From positions 573,410,606-573,474,605 of the forward strand of contig OX422217.1 in the NCBI GenBank assembly GCA_949130495.1: 64,000 bases of DNA, in the 5' to 3' direction. Made by a program: the position numbers and the translations under genes. This document shows, piece by piece, positions 1 to 11,690 of this stretch (its first letter is position 1; each line of letters begins with the position of its first letter). The DNA comes from Sambucus nigra (Eukaryota; Streptophyta; Magnoliopsida; Dipsacales; Adoxaceae). Below the pieces are notes generated by a model. It was given only the letters and a program-made list of their open reading frames with translations. It ran no database searches and was not told where the DNA came from.

Positions 1-571
1 TCCTAAAGACATGATTTGATGTTTATACAAATGTATAAACCATTGGGATGGAAGATGGTGAAGAAATAAGGATTTTCATATTTAAGAAACATAGCAGATC
101 TGGGCTTCTACCTAGATCCGAATCGATTCAGCGTCTGGGCGAATCGATTCGTCCCCTGGGGAAGGTTTATATAGAATTGGAATTTGATTCGGGATATTTT
201 TAGGAACCCATACGAGTGGGTCGGACAATGTTTGGGTAAACCGGGGATTTTATTAGAAATGCCTTTGTGGCACATATATTAAATGGGGAACTATACTTAA
301 CTAGATGGTTAAGTATTCTTATAAAGAGGAAGAAATTACTAAGTAGTTAGGTGGTCAATTATGAAGGAGTAATAAATTTGGGTAATCATTTGGAATATTT
401 TGGGTGATTATAGAATAATTACCTGTACATAGTAGATGAGAATAATATGTTCTTATATTTATTATGGGAACATACCCATGTTCGTGGACGGTCCTATCGG
501 TTGGGATTACGAGCGTTTGAGACCGTGGCACTCGTCGGCACAGGTGGGATAGACGTTGTGTAGGTCATTAT
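1..571. repeat. Unassigned LTR-like fragment at left window edge
   Basis: No coding frame is recognisable. The stretch has the texture of a plant gypsy LTR and carries two copies of the palindrome CGAATCGATTC(G/A) starting at 119 and 140, exactly 21 bp apart, as in the LTRs of element C. The sequence around them does not otherwise align with C by eye. It ends near 571, where sequence shared with the right-hand LTR of element F begins. It may be part of another insertion or a diverged LTR whose start lies outside the window. Confidence 0.4.
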
Positions 572-2024
572 TATTAAGAAAGGAGTGACCACTTCACGTA
601 GTTTACCAATTTGCAATATTTGTTTATGAAAATACAATCTAATTCACCATGATATTTTAATGGAAATAAACCACCATCCTGAGTTATTATAACATTATGA
701 CCAAAGGCCCGAATAAAAGTTTAAGCATCAAGTGTGCAAAGTACTGAATGGCTATTGTTTAAAAAGTGAGTACTGAGTATTTAACTTGCGACGATCACCC
801 CCTGGGGCCCTAGTCGAGTCCTGGCCAACATTCATATTGGATGTACCTGGGGTGGGGTGAGAGTTTTTAACATAAAAAGTAGGGCTGAGCGAACGCTTAA
901 TAGAGTGGGTAATACTACATTATACGTTTTTCATAAAGTCTTAGACATATAATTTATGAGTTTTGATAAATGAATAAATGTTAACAATTCAACTACTATT
1001 AATGCAATTACATGCAATGCACCACCCGAGCGATGAGCTCATACTCACACTTAATTGATATTACCATCCCTTTTACGAGTCTAGAGATTTATTATTTGTA
1101 ATTTATCTTTAATATCATATATTCATACTCCATTAGGTTGTGTTACTTAAATTGAGAGTACAACCCCTTTTTCTTTCCTTATTATTTTTATCGAAACCTT
1201 CCATTTAACCGCGTACTTTAATGGGATCCACACCTCCGGTGACGCCAACATATGCCCTGGCCAGTAATTTTGAGTTTTTTACCCTAGAGCTCTGGGCCCT
1301 TCTTGCTTTCTTTCACGGTGTCATCGGAGTTTAACTTTTTATGTGTTTTTAACATTTTAGTCAATGTCCACATTATTCCGGTTTGTCCTACCGTGTCCTC
1401 ACGACATGGGTTTAAAACATTGTTCATATTACTAATGTGTCAAACTTACTTATCTCATTCCCTTCATCTAAAATAAACCTATAGGGGGTCTCAAGAGGGA
1501 ACCTAACCCTTAGGTCCCTTAAGTTTGTAAAAATTCCCCATTTAACCATAACTTTGAAAGAAAAACATTTACCCTTATTTCCCTTTTGACATTAGGATTT
1601 AACGATTAATTTCTAGAACATCACATCCAATAATTTATTTTCAAACCCATGTTCATCCATTTTATGTTTTTGCTACATAAAATAATATACAACATTTAAG
1701 GCAATTTTAACTAAAGCCCATAGTTTGCCTTTCTATCACATGTAAACCCAAAAAAAAATTCTTCCTTTATTCATATTTATATATTGGGGGACTGTTTATC
1801 TACTTTTCTTCATTTGGATATTTAACCTTTTTAAACATACTCATTCAAGTCCACAACTTAACCATTTAGCATCCTACATGTTTCTACATGTCAAGAGAGT
1901 ATTTCAACCTAGAAATACCTCAAATTTGTATTTGTTCTACACAATAATGGTTATATAATTTCACATGCTTCTTTCGAGTATCAAGGTATAAAAGTGCCAT
2001 TTCTTTTTGCACATGTAAAATAAG
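572..2024 (-). repeat. Element F 3' LTR remnant
   Basis: Aligns by eye with 16205-17600 over most of its length, for example the runs beginning aagaaaggagtg (about 575 and 16206) and the stretch around cctatagggggtctcaagag (1480 and 17040). It lacks the part equivalent to 16048-16200 at one end and 17610-18000 at the other. About 70 bp near 1265-1330 have no counterpart in the right copy. No coding content was seen. Confidence 0.75.
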
Positions 2025-2044
2025 GGTTATATAATTTCACATGC
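2025..2044. repeat. 20-bp filler duplication at deletion junction
   Basis: The 20 bases here are identical to 1949-1968, about 76 bp away inside the same LTR. They lie exactly where the truncated RT coding sequence of F joins the LTR. This is the expected look of a templated insertion left when a double-strand break was repaired by end joining. Confidence 0.7.
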
Positions 2045-2780
2045 AGATGACACCCTTGCTGATCGATTCTTCCAACTGAATCCTTAGTTCATGTAGTTCT
2101 GACGGGGCCACCCTGTGGGGTAGAATAGGGATGGATGAAACACCATGATGTATCTTTATCACGAAGTCCACATCTTTTTATGGTGGAAACCCGGGTAGGT
2201 CGTTAGGAAACACATCGGGAAACTCTCGTACCACGGGGTAGTCTACTATCATACTGTCTTGGTCTTCTTTAGCCACCAAACTGCTCAACTAATCAAAATA
2301 TGTTTTTTGCTCACGAACAATAGAGAATTTGTAAAGGTAATCGACACCCTGCTCACCGTTGAAATGATGACGTGACCCATCTAGAAGTGACACTAGGACA
2401 CTGTGTTGACGACATTCGATGGTGGCTTAAAAACACGACAGCTAGTCCATACCAAGGATCATCTCAAAATCATCTATATCCATAAGGATCAAGTCATACT
2501 CTAGGATGAAATATCCATCCATGATCACACACTAACGACAAACCCTATTGAGGACAATGTTGCCCCCTACTGGAAGCCTAATAAAAATAGGAGGTTGAAA
2601 TCGGTCTACCATTAAACCCAAACTAAATGCCAAGGAACTAGGTATGAAGTAATGTGATGCTACAGAGTCAAATAATGCCTTTACCCAAGTACTATACAAG
2701 AGAATCATACCTTCCACCACTGAAGGAGCGCTGGGAGGTGTAGTCTACTAAGAATTGGCATAGACCCGCCCTGGGTTGAA
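2045..2780 (-). pseudogene. Element F pol remnant: protease and start of RT
   Basis: Read on the minus strand, the frame shows an aspartic protease with the signature region ALFDSVASHYFI (about 2660-2690; the family pattern is D-S/T-G-A-S, so the glycine is replaced by V). It continues into the linker FPDVFPNDLPGFPP near 2190 and the segment before the RT palm (VAPSELHELRIQLEESISKG near 2060-2115). The sequence then runs straight into LTR at 2044. Several in-frame stops are present. The order and motifs fit Tekay/Del-type chromoviruses. The rest of RT, RNase H, integrase and any chromodomain are missing, so this copy could not transpose by itself. Confidence 0.8.
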
Positions 2781-3795
2781 TCTGTTGGACTGACCACCAG
2801 GTACCTGACCCTACTCGCGGCCACCTTACCCTTGGCTAGGGTGTGAGCCATCCACATTGTGCCTTGTCGGCTGCTGGTATCCTGAAGAGAACTGCTGCTA
2901 CTGCTGGGTGGAACCTATAAAACTGGAATTTCGGCCTGGAACGAAGTTGACAGTCTGCTGACTGCTCTGGTGACCTCCCAAAGATCGCTAGGGGCACTCC
3001 CTTTTCATGTGCCCTGGGAGACAACATCCATAACATAACCTCGTCATAGGGGAGATGAGACTCCGATCACTAGTGCACTAGGCTGGGGAAGAACTAACAC
3101 CCATGGCGACTTTGAGCTTTGCAAAGAAACCTCGGGCCCCACCTCGAGACATCTTATGCCCACCTAGCTGAGACCCACTGGGCTCCCTTATCTTCTCTCG
3201 AATAGACTTGCTGCCCTCCATGTACAGTTCTAACTGGATAGCCTTTTTAACCGCGGACGTGAAGTTCGACAAATCTAGCCCTACCATAATTCGTCGAATA
3301 CCCAGATTGAGGCCCTTGACAAACAACATTGTCTTCTCTGTTTCATCTCTGTGAACAACCTCCACAAACTTATATAGACTCTCAAACTTCACTAGATACT
3401 CATTTACATACGTTTTCAATTGAAACAAGGTAGCAAATTAATCTTTCTTGGCATCCTTAAATTCTTGTGGGAAGTAGCGATCAAGGAAAGCGGTGCTAAA
3501 ATTATCCCAATCAATAACCTCGATCGTGCTGGTAGAATGGGCTCTCCACCTGAGCTGAGCTTATTCCGTAAGTTGAAACATATCAATTTTGACTTTGTGC
3601 CTAGCCGACACGTTAAGAACCTCCAAAATTCTAGCAACCTCATCCATCCATGCCTCGACTACATTGGGGCATGTTACCCCGTTAAAGGGGGTGGATGAAA
3701 CCTCCTAAATTCCTTAAGAATATAAAAAGATGTGGTGCTTTCAACAATACCACTGCGGTTTTCCCCTTGCTACGACGAGCGACGTCAACATAATA
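2781..3795 (-). pseudogene. Element F gag remnant
   Basis: Gag forms the virus-like particle and binds element RNA. On the minus strand the conserved retrotransposon gag region is visible at about 3450-3700 (WDNFSTAFLDRYFPQEFKDA), followed by an open stretch at 3078-3428 containing FVKGLNLGIRRIMVG. A CCHC zinc knuckle lies near 3005-3045 (CYGCCLPGHMKREC, spacing C-x2-C-x4-H-x4-C). Stops interrupt the frame in several places. Element A is inserted at 3800, near the gag start, which removes the N-terminal context. Gag and the protease downstream share the same minus-strand frame at 3428 and 2720. Confidence 0.8.
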
Positions 3796-3800
3796 ACCAA

Positions 3801-4750
3801 TGATATGACATAGTGTGCCCGACAAATCAGAGACACCAACCTCGGCGTATGAAAGGGCCGAGGTATCAAAGGCTCTTGACTGACTACCAGTGCCCTCGTC
3901 CTACATAAGGTCGGCTATGGCCGACGTCAACGGTCATCTCATTGTCAGGCAGCATCAGAGATCATACCTACCTCTCTCATCGACCTCGGCCTGGAATAAG
4001 CCGAGGTAGCACGGACCACCACCGTCATGACCAACCTCGGCTGGTAATCGGTCGAGGTTCCTGCTACTCCAACATAACCTCAGCCCAAGTCGACGTTACA
4101 ACTCCACCTGCCTTACCTCGGCTTTCTTACAGAGTTGAGATCATCGCGAATAACCTCGGATTGGGCAGCTGCCAGACTTCACCAACCTCTTACTCTTCCA
4201 GGCCGAGGTTGGTACTGATCAAAGACATCCGAGCATTCATACGCACATGCATAGCTGGGAACACGTGAGATAGATCAGTTATAACTGAATCGTTCTCCTC
4301 ACGTGAGGGAATATTTCATCATCATTCTCTATATGTGACAGTAACAGATGTCTTTATTAGATTGGATAGATCAATACACACATGCTCATTGCATGCATGG
4401 GGGTGCATTACACCCCCCACACACTATATATGCTTGCCTTCTCCTACATGGAGGGGGGTCGAGAATTACAACCCTAAATGAAACTCTATCAAATTATATA
4501 GTAGAGAGAAAAAGCTTGAGAGATTGTATCCATGGCCGTTAGTGCCTTATTTTAGTGACCTTACTCACTCACTTGCACAGTGGACGTAGGCTTAATTGGC
4601 TGAACCACTTATATATTGGTGTTCATCATCTTCTCCTCACCTCCTACATATATATACACTTACATCTATATATTCTCCTGTACTGCCATTGTTATCACTG
4701 ATTTTAGCTTACAAACACCTTGAAGCGTGGTGTTGTTTACAGCATCATCA
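3801..4750 (+). repeat. Element A 5' LTR
   Basis: Begins tgatatg and ends catcatca. It matches 14939-15889 throughout. Its first 430 bases contain about ten copies of ACCTCGGC or its complement in both orientations. A TATA-like ctatatatgc near 4423-4432 is a plausible core promoter. Confidence 0.95.
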
Positions 4751-4753
4751 TTT

Positions 4754-4771
4754 TGGCACCGTCTGTGGGAA
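4754..4771 (+). other. Element A primer binding site
   Basis: TGGCACCGTCTGTGGGAA lies 3 bases after the LTR and differs by one base from the equivalent site of element B (TGGCGCCGTCTGTGGGAA). This is the position and TGG start expected for priming of minus-strand DNA by a tRNA. The primer tRNA was not assigned. Confidence 0.8.
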
Positions 4772-4925
4772 CGAGAAGCTATCCCTTCCTCAGTTTCTGC
4801 TTAACCTTACCGGAGACTCTGGTGGTGAACCAGGCCTCACCCCTTGTGTGGAGTTGTTTCACCATTGAAAGAGGTCCATTAAGGTACAAATCTCACCTAC
4901 TCCACAATCTCTTTTGTGCTAACGT

Positions 4926-7051
4926 ATGACACCGGAGTTACCACCGCCTGGTGCTGGAGGACCTAGTTCCAGTCAGGCACCGCCTCAGTCCGAAATGGCG
5001 GAGGTGGAAGCATCCTTAAGGTCTTTAGCAGCAACGCAACAGCAATAAAGGAGCAATTTGCACAACTCAGTCAAAATATGATGAGACCACCTGGGGTCTC
5101 ACCGGAGATGATTTCTTCGACGGCTGCTCAGCCCCATCCTAAAGCCAGGGGACCACCCGAGGTACCACGAAAAGACCAACCTACACCTCATCGAAGGAGG
5201 GACGTAGCTGACCCTAGACGTTTACGTCTGGAGAGGCAAGGACATCATGGCCCTCAGAATAGGTATGACGATTTAGAGGCAGAAGAGGTTCCAGAAGATT
5301 ATTGGGAGCCGTATGAGATTTCAAATGACACAGTGCATCCTATTCTGCAGAGCCGAGGTTGTGGAGGCAGAAGAGGTGAAGAAGCTCAGTAGAAAGGGTC
5401 GGCTTTTGATCAATTGAGCAGAGGGTCGACCCTTGAAAGGCTCGACTAAGTAAATGACTTGAGATAGAGGTTATCCAGGTCGAGAAGTTTAGCCAGATCA
5501 TAAAGGGAATATGGTCAACATCGGACTCATTAAGGTCGACCTAGTACAAGACGAGGTAGAGATCAAGAAGAGGTCAACAACCAACATTGCTCTACAGCTG
5601 GGGAACCCTCAGTCCACCCGTTGGAGGTGGCTGGGGACAACCTCAGCCAGGACGACGCTGCGAGGCCATGGAACGACTCCATCCAACGTCTTGAAGAAAA
5701 TATAAAAGACCTCTTCAAAAGTCGAGACCCACTATAAAGATGTTTCTCAAAAGGCTCCCCGTTCATGGCCAGGATAGTGAGCTTTCCAACCCCTGCTAAG
5801 TTCAAATCGCCCATGGTGTCTCCCAAGTATGACGGTAGCACCAACCCTGTCCATCATATTGAGATGAACCAGTCAGTGCGAGAAATTTATTCAATACCAT
5901 ATGAGATAAAGTGTCGGGCCTTCTTTGGGACTTTGATGGGAGCAACACACATCTGTTTTACTTCTCTTTTGAAGAATTCAATTGAGAATTTCAAGGGCTT
6001 GGCTGGACGATTCATTCATAATTTTTGTTTTGGGGTAAGACCTCAAAAGAAGACTACCCATCCGTTGTATGTCAAGTAAGGCAAGAATGAGAGACTAAGA
6101 GACTACATTACTAGATTCAACAAAGAAAAACTCGAGGTTGAAGACTACGAAGAGAATATAGCCATGACCACCCTCATAGGAGGTCTTCAGAAAGGGAAGT
6201 TATTGTGGAAACATGCGGAAGACCCTCGCAAGTCCATGGCAGAACTATTGGCAACTGCAAGGAAGGCCATGAACGCTAAAGAGGCCATAGCTGCAAAATA
6301 TGAGGATAAGAATAGGGATAGCAGCGGGAAGTTCCAAAGAAAGAAGGACAGAAAGAAGAGGTCAGCTGACAACAAGTTCGCACACTATACCCCTCTAACT
6401 GTGAGCTGCGAACACATCCTCAACGAGATCAAGAATGATCGGTCTCTGAGATGGCTAGAGAAGCTGAAAGCCCCTCCACATAAGAGGAATAAGAACTTGT
6501 GGTGTGAGTTCCACCAAGACCATGGCCATATTACAGACAAGTGTTTCACCTTAAAGGATGAGATCGAGAAGATGTTGAAATCAGGAAAGTTGAGGAAGTA
6601 TGTCGATGGCAAGGCTCCTAAGAGGGGAAGAGATGACCCTAAAAAGAAGAGAAATGAAGGATGTCGCGATGATACTCCAGCAAGAAGAGACGATGACTCG
6701 GAGGGTGATGATGAAGATGATCCAAACCTCCCACCAAAAGATGACAACACACCAGTGAAGAGGGTTGGTATGATCTACTTTGGAGTTAACACCATATGCG
6801 GAGGACTAGTAGGGGGTGGCTCTGAAGTGGCTGATCGAAAAGCTCATGTGGCAGAGGCAAAGTCAGTGGTCAAACTAGAAGTGGTAAATTTGACATCTTC
6901 AGACACGAAACAGAAGAGAAAGAAGGTGGATATGGACAATCTTATAGTTGGGTTCTCCCGACTAAACTTCAAAGGTATTCTAGCTCCGCATGACAACCCA
7001 TTGGTAATCACAACAAGGGTGAATGGATGGAGGTATAGAGAATTCTTGTAG
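4926..7051 (+). pseudogene. Element A gag (broken)
   Basis: The first ATG after the primer site is at 4926, but its frame stops at about 5046 and the rest of gag is in another frame. The conserved gag core starts near 5765 (PTPAKFKSPMVSPKYDG). It has an in-frame TAA at 6077-6079 and runs on in the same frame to 7051. It includes the helix-rich segment RLRDYITRFNKEKLEVEDYE and a zinc-finger-like CEFHQDHGHITDKC at 6503-6544 (C-x2-H-x4-H-x4-C, the usual Tat variant). A Lys/Asp/Glu-rich tail follows at 6600-6750. Region 5400-5760 is heavily degraded. The protease starts in a different frame at the 3' end. Confidence 0.85.
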
Positions 7052-7407
7052 ATGGAGGCAGTTCAGCAGATGTGATGCTCTGGCCATGTTTCAAAAGCTT
7101 AGGCCTTAACAGAGCTAGGCTGGTACCCTATCATCATCCGTTAATGGGCTTCAGCGGCGAAAAGTTCCATCCATTGGGTATGTATGAAATGGACGTGCGA
7201 ATGGGTGATGAGTGTCCTAAGAGGTTTACACGAAAGATCAATTTTTTTGTTATGGACGAAAGCATCTTCTCTGCCTATAACCTCATAATAGGAAAAGTAA
7301 CCCTTAAGGAGTTTGAAGCTGTGCCGTCGACGTTCCACCAGATGCTAAAATTCCCGACCCCTTATGGAGTAGGGGAAGTGCAGGGCAACCAGACCATAGC
7401 AAGATAA
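7036..7407 (+). pseudogene. Element A protease
   Basis: Retroviral-type aspartic protease that would cleave the polyprotein. The active-site region reads LVDGGSSADVM at about 7043-7075, with the catalytic Asp followed by GG instead of the commoner TG. Conserved downstream blocks are NLIIGKVTLKEFEAVPSTFH (about 7280-7340) and LKFPTPYGVGEVQGNQ (about 7345-7390). The gag frame overlaps the start of this domain and stops at 7051, so one frameshift separates gag from protease. A stop at 7405-7407 ends the open stretch. Confidence 0.85.
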
Positions 7408-7489
7408 TGCAACTTCAACTCAGCCAAAGAGAGAAAGGACCATAAGAGAGCAACCACCACGTATAACATTGATACACTTGACCCTAGAG

Positions 7490-8883
7490 ATGAAACGAAG
7501 TTGAAGAAAGGAGAGGCCGTGGAAGAGGTAGAATCCATCATCTTCAATAAGGACGAACCGAAAAAATCCATCCAGGTCGAAAAGTCCTTAAAAGCGGAGA
7601 TCAAGGAAGAGCTGATAAATTTCTTGAGGAAGAGGCAGAGTGTCTTCGTATGGAGCCACGCGGACATGCCTGGCATCGACCCTGAGGTTATGTGCCACAA
7701 ACTCAATGTGATTAAGGATGCTAAGCCAATCAAATAAAGATGAAGAGCTTACTCTAGGGAGAAGTATGGCGTCATCTGAGAAGAAGTCAGGAAGTTGGAA
7801 GAGGCTGAGTTTATCAAGGAAGTCATATATCCGGAGTGGTAATCAAATGCTGTCATCGTGCCCAAGGCCAATGGAAAATAGAAGATGTGCGTAGATTTTA
7901 CCGTCCTGAACAAGTCTTGCCCAAAAGACAGTTATACCTTACCTCAGATCGATCAGATGGTAGATGCAATTGTAAGGCATGAGATCATAAGCTTCATGGA
8001 CGCGTACTCAGGCTACAACCAGATCTTCATGGATGCTGAAGACTCAGAGAAGACAACCTTCATCACTGATAAGGGGACATACTGCTACAAGGTCATGCCC
8101 TTTGGCTTGAAAAATGCAGGAGCAACATATCAATGTCTTATAAATAAGATGTTTGAAAATCAAATAGGTAAAACTGTGGAGGTGTATGTAAATGATATAT
8201 TGACGAAGATCTTAAAGGCCTGCACTCACGTGGCAGATCTAGAAAAGACCTTCGATACCATGGACTTGTAAAAAATGAAACTCAATCCCATGAAGTGTGT
8301 CTTCAGGGTAGGATATGGGAAATTTCTTGGATTCATAGTCAATCAGAGGGGAATAGAGGCAAATCCTGAGAAAATCAAGGCTTTGCTTCATATGAAGACA
8401 CTAAGAAATATTAAAGACGTTCAGAGGCTCATTGAAAGAGTAGCTGAACTTAACAGATTCGTTTCCAGAGTGACGAACAAGTGTCTTCCGTTCTTTAAGG
8501 TGCTTACAAAGGCCTTTGAATGGTACAAAGAGTGTGAGGAGGCTTTTAATCAACTCAAGACTTACCTCGGATCTCCCTTGCTCCTATCTCAACCCATAGT
8601 TGGAGAGAAGTTGTATATTTATCTAGCAGTCTCTGAGTCAGCTATAAGTGCATCTATAGTAGGGGAAGACGTTGGGGTCCAAAGGCCTGTATACTTCAAC
8701 AGTAAGGTCCTTCAAAGGTCTGAACAGAACTACCCTCGGATGGAAAAGTTGGCCTACACTTTGATACATGCTTCTAGGAAGATGAAAGCCTTTTTCCAAG
8801 CCCACTCTATGGTCATCCTCACTGACTCCCCATTAAGGCAAGTCTTCCATAACACTGAGAAGTCAGGAAGGTTGATGACCTAG
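7490..8883 (+). pseudogene. Element A reverse transcriptase and first RNase H
   Basis: RT copies element RNA into DNA and RNase H removes the RNA strand. The N-terminal segment FVWSHADMPGIDPEV (about 7645-7690) is followed by palm motifs MCVDFTVLNKSCPKD (7885-), SFMDAYSGYNQI (about 8000) and MPFGLKNAGATYQ (about 8095). The catalytic box at 8185-8196 reads YVND instead of YVDD, a substitution expected to abolish activity. RNase H follows (YFNSKVLQRSEQNYPRMEKL, about 8695-8755; ILTDSPLRQVF, about 8815). All pieces share one frame, with stops at 7735 and 8269 among others. Confidence 0.9.
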
Positions 8884-9046
8884 GATATTGAGTTGGGTGA
8901 GTATGACCTTACTTATGGTGTCCATTAAAGGGCAGGCACTTGCTGATTTTATTGCTGAGTTCACATGAGAAGAGGCCGAGGTTGATAATAACCTAGAGAC
9001 TGCAGAGGGATCAAATAGCAACATCTTACGAGACCTATAAGAGGTT

Positions 9047-9734
9047 GTGTCCAACAAAGCCAAAAATGGAATAGCCGAGAATGAGGAAGACCGCTACCTC
9101 TTCAAGCAAGGAATCATGTCAGAAGGGAGCTTCTCATCAGATAAAGATATCTGGAACCTCTTTGTTAACTTACGAAAGAGGAAGCGGTGCAGGATTGATA
9201 CTCTCAGCTCCGAATGGTACCAACGTTGAATATGCACTAAGGTTTAACTTCAAGGCATCAAACAACGAGTCAGAATATGAGGCCATGATAGCGGGCCTCT
9301 CCTTGGCAAAGACCCTTAGAATAAGAAGACTTCTACTTCATAGTGACTCAAGGTTAGTTGTTAACCAAGTGTTTAGAGTTTATGAGGCCAAGGATGGAAG
9401 GATGTCCAAATACCTGAAGAGGGTAAGAATGATGCTAGAAGGTTTCGAAGAGGTAAAAATGAAGAGGGTACCTCGACAAAATAACAACCACGCAGATGCA
9501 CTAGCAAGGTTAGCTTCAGCAATAAGGACAGATATCAGAAGGACACTTCCGGTCGAGATCCTACTCAAGTCGACCATTAAAGAAGAAGAGATTACTAACC
9601 CCTACCTCAATTTGAGCCTAGGGGACTCATGGATGGACCCCCTTATCAGATATATCAAAGAGGGAGAGCTTTCGGAATCAAAGATGGAGAGGAGGAAACA
9701 GAGGTACAGAGCTACAAAGTTCTCAATAATATGA
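9047..9734 (+). pseudogene. Element A second RNase H (archaeal-type)
   Basis: The Tat lineage carries an extra RNase H between the ordinary one and integrase. Visible catalytic blocks are GSGAGLIL (about 9185), NNESEYEAMIAGLSLAKTL (about 9260-9320), LLHSDSRLVVNQ (about 9330-9370) and NNHADALARLAS (about 9480-9520). Just upstream, where the family has a catalytic Asp, the sequence reads LFVN (about 9160), so D is replaced by N. A frameshift separates LFVN from the rest. The domain is probably dead. Confidence 0.85.
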
Positions 9735-9749
9735 GATGTTCTATATAAG

Positions 9750-10850
9750 AAGGGATTTCTATTACCCCTCCTCATGTGCATTCATCCCACAAAGGTCCCC
9801 CGCGTCCTACAAGAGGTATACTAGGGATCTTGCTCCAGTCACATAGGATGAAGACCTTTAGCCAAGAGGATTATCACGCAGGGATACTGGTGGCCGACCT
9901 TGGCCAAGGATGCTGCAGCCTATGTAAAGAGGTGTGATAAATGCCAAAGATTCTCCACTATCCCCCATCAATCTCATCAGCCTATGATGTCAATAAGTTC
10001 TCCTTAGCCATTCGCAATATGGGGAATTGACTTGGTGGGTCCATTACCAAGAGCTGCGAACAACTATAGGTTTTTGATAGTTTCCATTGACAACTTCTCC
10101 AAATGGGTAGAAGCCGAGTCGATGATCATGATTACGGAGCTGAAGACCTTCCAATTCATTTGGAAGAGCATCATATGCAGACATGGCCTTCCAAACACTC
10201 TCATCTCGGACAATGAAACCCAGTTCAAGGATTCTTCCTTAGAAAATTATTGTGAGAAAGTTGGGATCAAGAAATTTTTCTCTTTTCCGGGTCGGCCTCA
10301 CGCAAACGGTCAGACCGAAGTCACAAACAGAACAATCCTCCATGGGATCAAGAAGAGGTTAGAAGAAGCTATTGGGAGATAGACTGAAGAGGTTTATTCC
10401 GTATTATGGGCCTACAGAACAACGGTTAGGACTCCAACGAAGGAAACCCCATTTATGTTAGCATATGGCTCAAAAGCTGTCATACCGACCGAGGTAGGAC
10501 TCCCCACTCACAGGGTTCAGACCTACGACCCTGAGAAGAATGGGGAGGAGAGAAGACTTGACCTATATTTAATTGAAGAAAGAAGGGAAGATACAAAGAT
10601 CAGACAGGCAGCCTACCAACAGAGAACAACAAAGTTCTACAATCAAAGGGTGAAATCAAGACCCATAGCCGTGGGAGACCTGGTATTGAAGAAGATGTTG
10701 CTGAAGGCAAACAAGCTTCACCCAAATTGGTATGGCCCTTACAAAGTGATCGAAGAAGTTGTACCCGAGACCTACAGGTTGGAAAACCTTAAGGGGGAAC
10801 CCTTTTACAATCCATGGAATGCTGATCATTTGAAAAAGTATTACGTATGA
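9750..10850 (+). pseudogene. Element A integrase
   Basis: Inserts the DNA copy into the host chromosome. The zinc-binding end shows GYWWPTLAKDAAAYVKRCDKCQ at about 9890-9955. The core has Asp at 10089 (SIDNFSKW), Asp at 10209 (LISDNETQF) and Glu at 10317 (NGQTEV), giving the D-x35-E spacing of active integrases. A stop at 10380-10382 interrupts it. The C-terminal part (10455-10850) has the GPY module NWYGPYKV and ends PWNADHLKKYY without a chromodomain, as expected for Tat elements. Confidence 0.9.
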
Positions 10851-10924
10851 TGTTGCAATGATTCCTATTTAAATGTGTCAACTTATGAGGAGATTATTAA
10901 TGAGAATACCAGTTCTTGTGTCAA

Positions 10925-11690
10925 CTCTTGGATCATTAATTTGGTGAATATATTATGGGGGTAGCATCTTAGTTGATGACCTCAGAGCTAAACATCATAG
11001 TCTGGTGATAAGGTCTGAGGTGAACATCACACTTGGATGACCTTAGACCTTAAACATCATTAATTTGGTGAATTTTATGGGGATAACATCTTAGTTGATG
11101 ATCTCAGACTTTAAACATCATAGTCTGGTGACAAGGTATGAGGTGAACATCACACTTGGATGACCTCAGACCTTAAACATCATTAATTTGATGAATTTTA
11201 TGGGGATAACATCTTAGTTGATGAACTCAGACCTTAAACATCATAGTGAGTGACAAGGTCTGAGGTGAATATCACACTTGGATGACCTCAGACCTTAAAC
11301 ATCATTAATTTGGTGAATTTTATGGGGATAAGATCTTAGTTGATGATCTCAGGCCTTAAACATCATAATCTGGTGACAAGGTCTGAGGTGAACATCACAC
11401 TTGGATGACCTCAAACCTTAAAAATCATTAATTTGGTGAATTTTATGGGGATAACATCTTAGTTGATGATCTCAGACCTTAAACATCATAGTCAGGTGAC
11501 AAGGTCTGAGGTGAACATCACACTTGGATGACCTCAGACCTTAAACATCAATAATTTGGTGAATTTTATGGGGATAACATCTTCGCTGATGATCTCAGAC
11601 CTTAAACATCATTAATTTGGTGAATATATTATGGGGGTAACATCTTAGTAGATGACCTCAGATATTAAAACAATGTTACAAGGCTGATTG
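10925..11690 (+). repeat. Element A tandem array, about 123-bp unit
   Basis: The string atggggataacatcttag recurs near 10955, 11077, 11200, 11322, 11445 and 11568, about 123 bp apart, with a last half-step of about 63 bp to 11631. Each unit contains two related halves built on ctcagaccttaaacatca, so the basic unit may be about 60 bp duplicated. Tandem arrays between pol and the 3' LTR are known in Tat elements and can seed satellites. Confidence 0.9.

Noticed and set aside
6385..6750. Minus-strand Ser/Phe-rich frame inside A gag
   Set aside because: Shadow of the Lys/Asp-rich gag tail on the coding strand.
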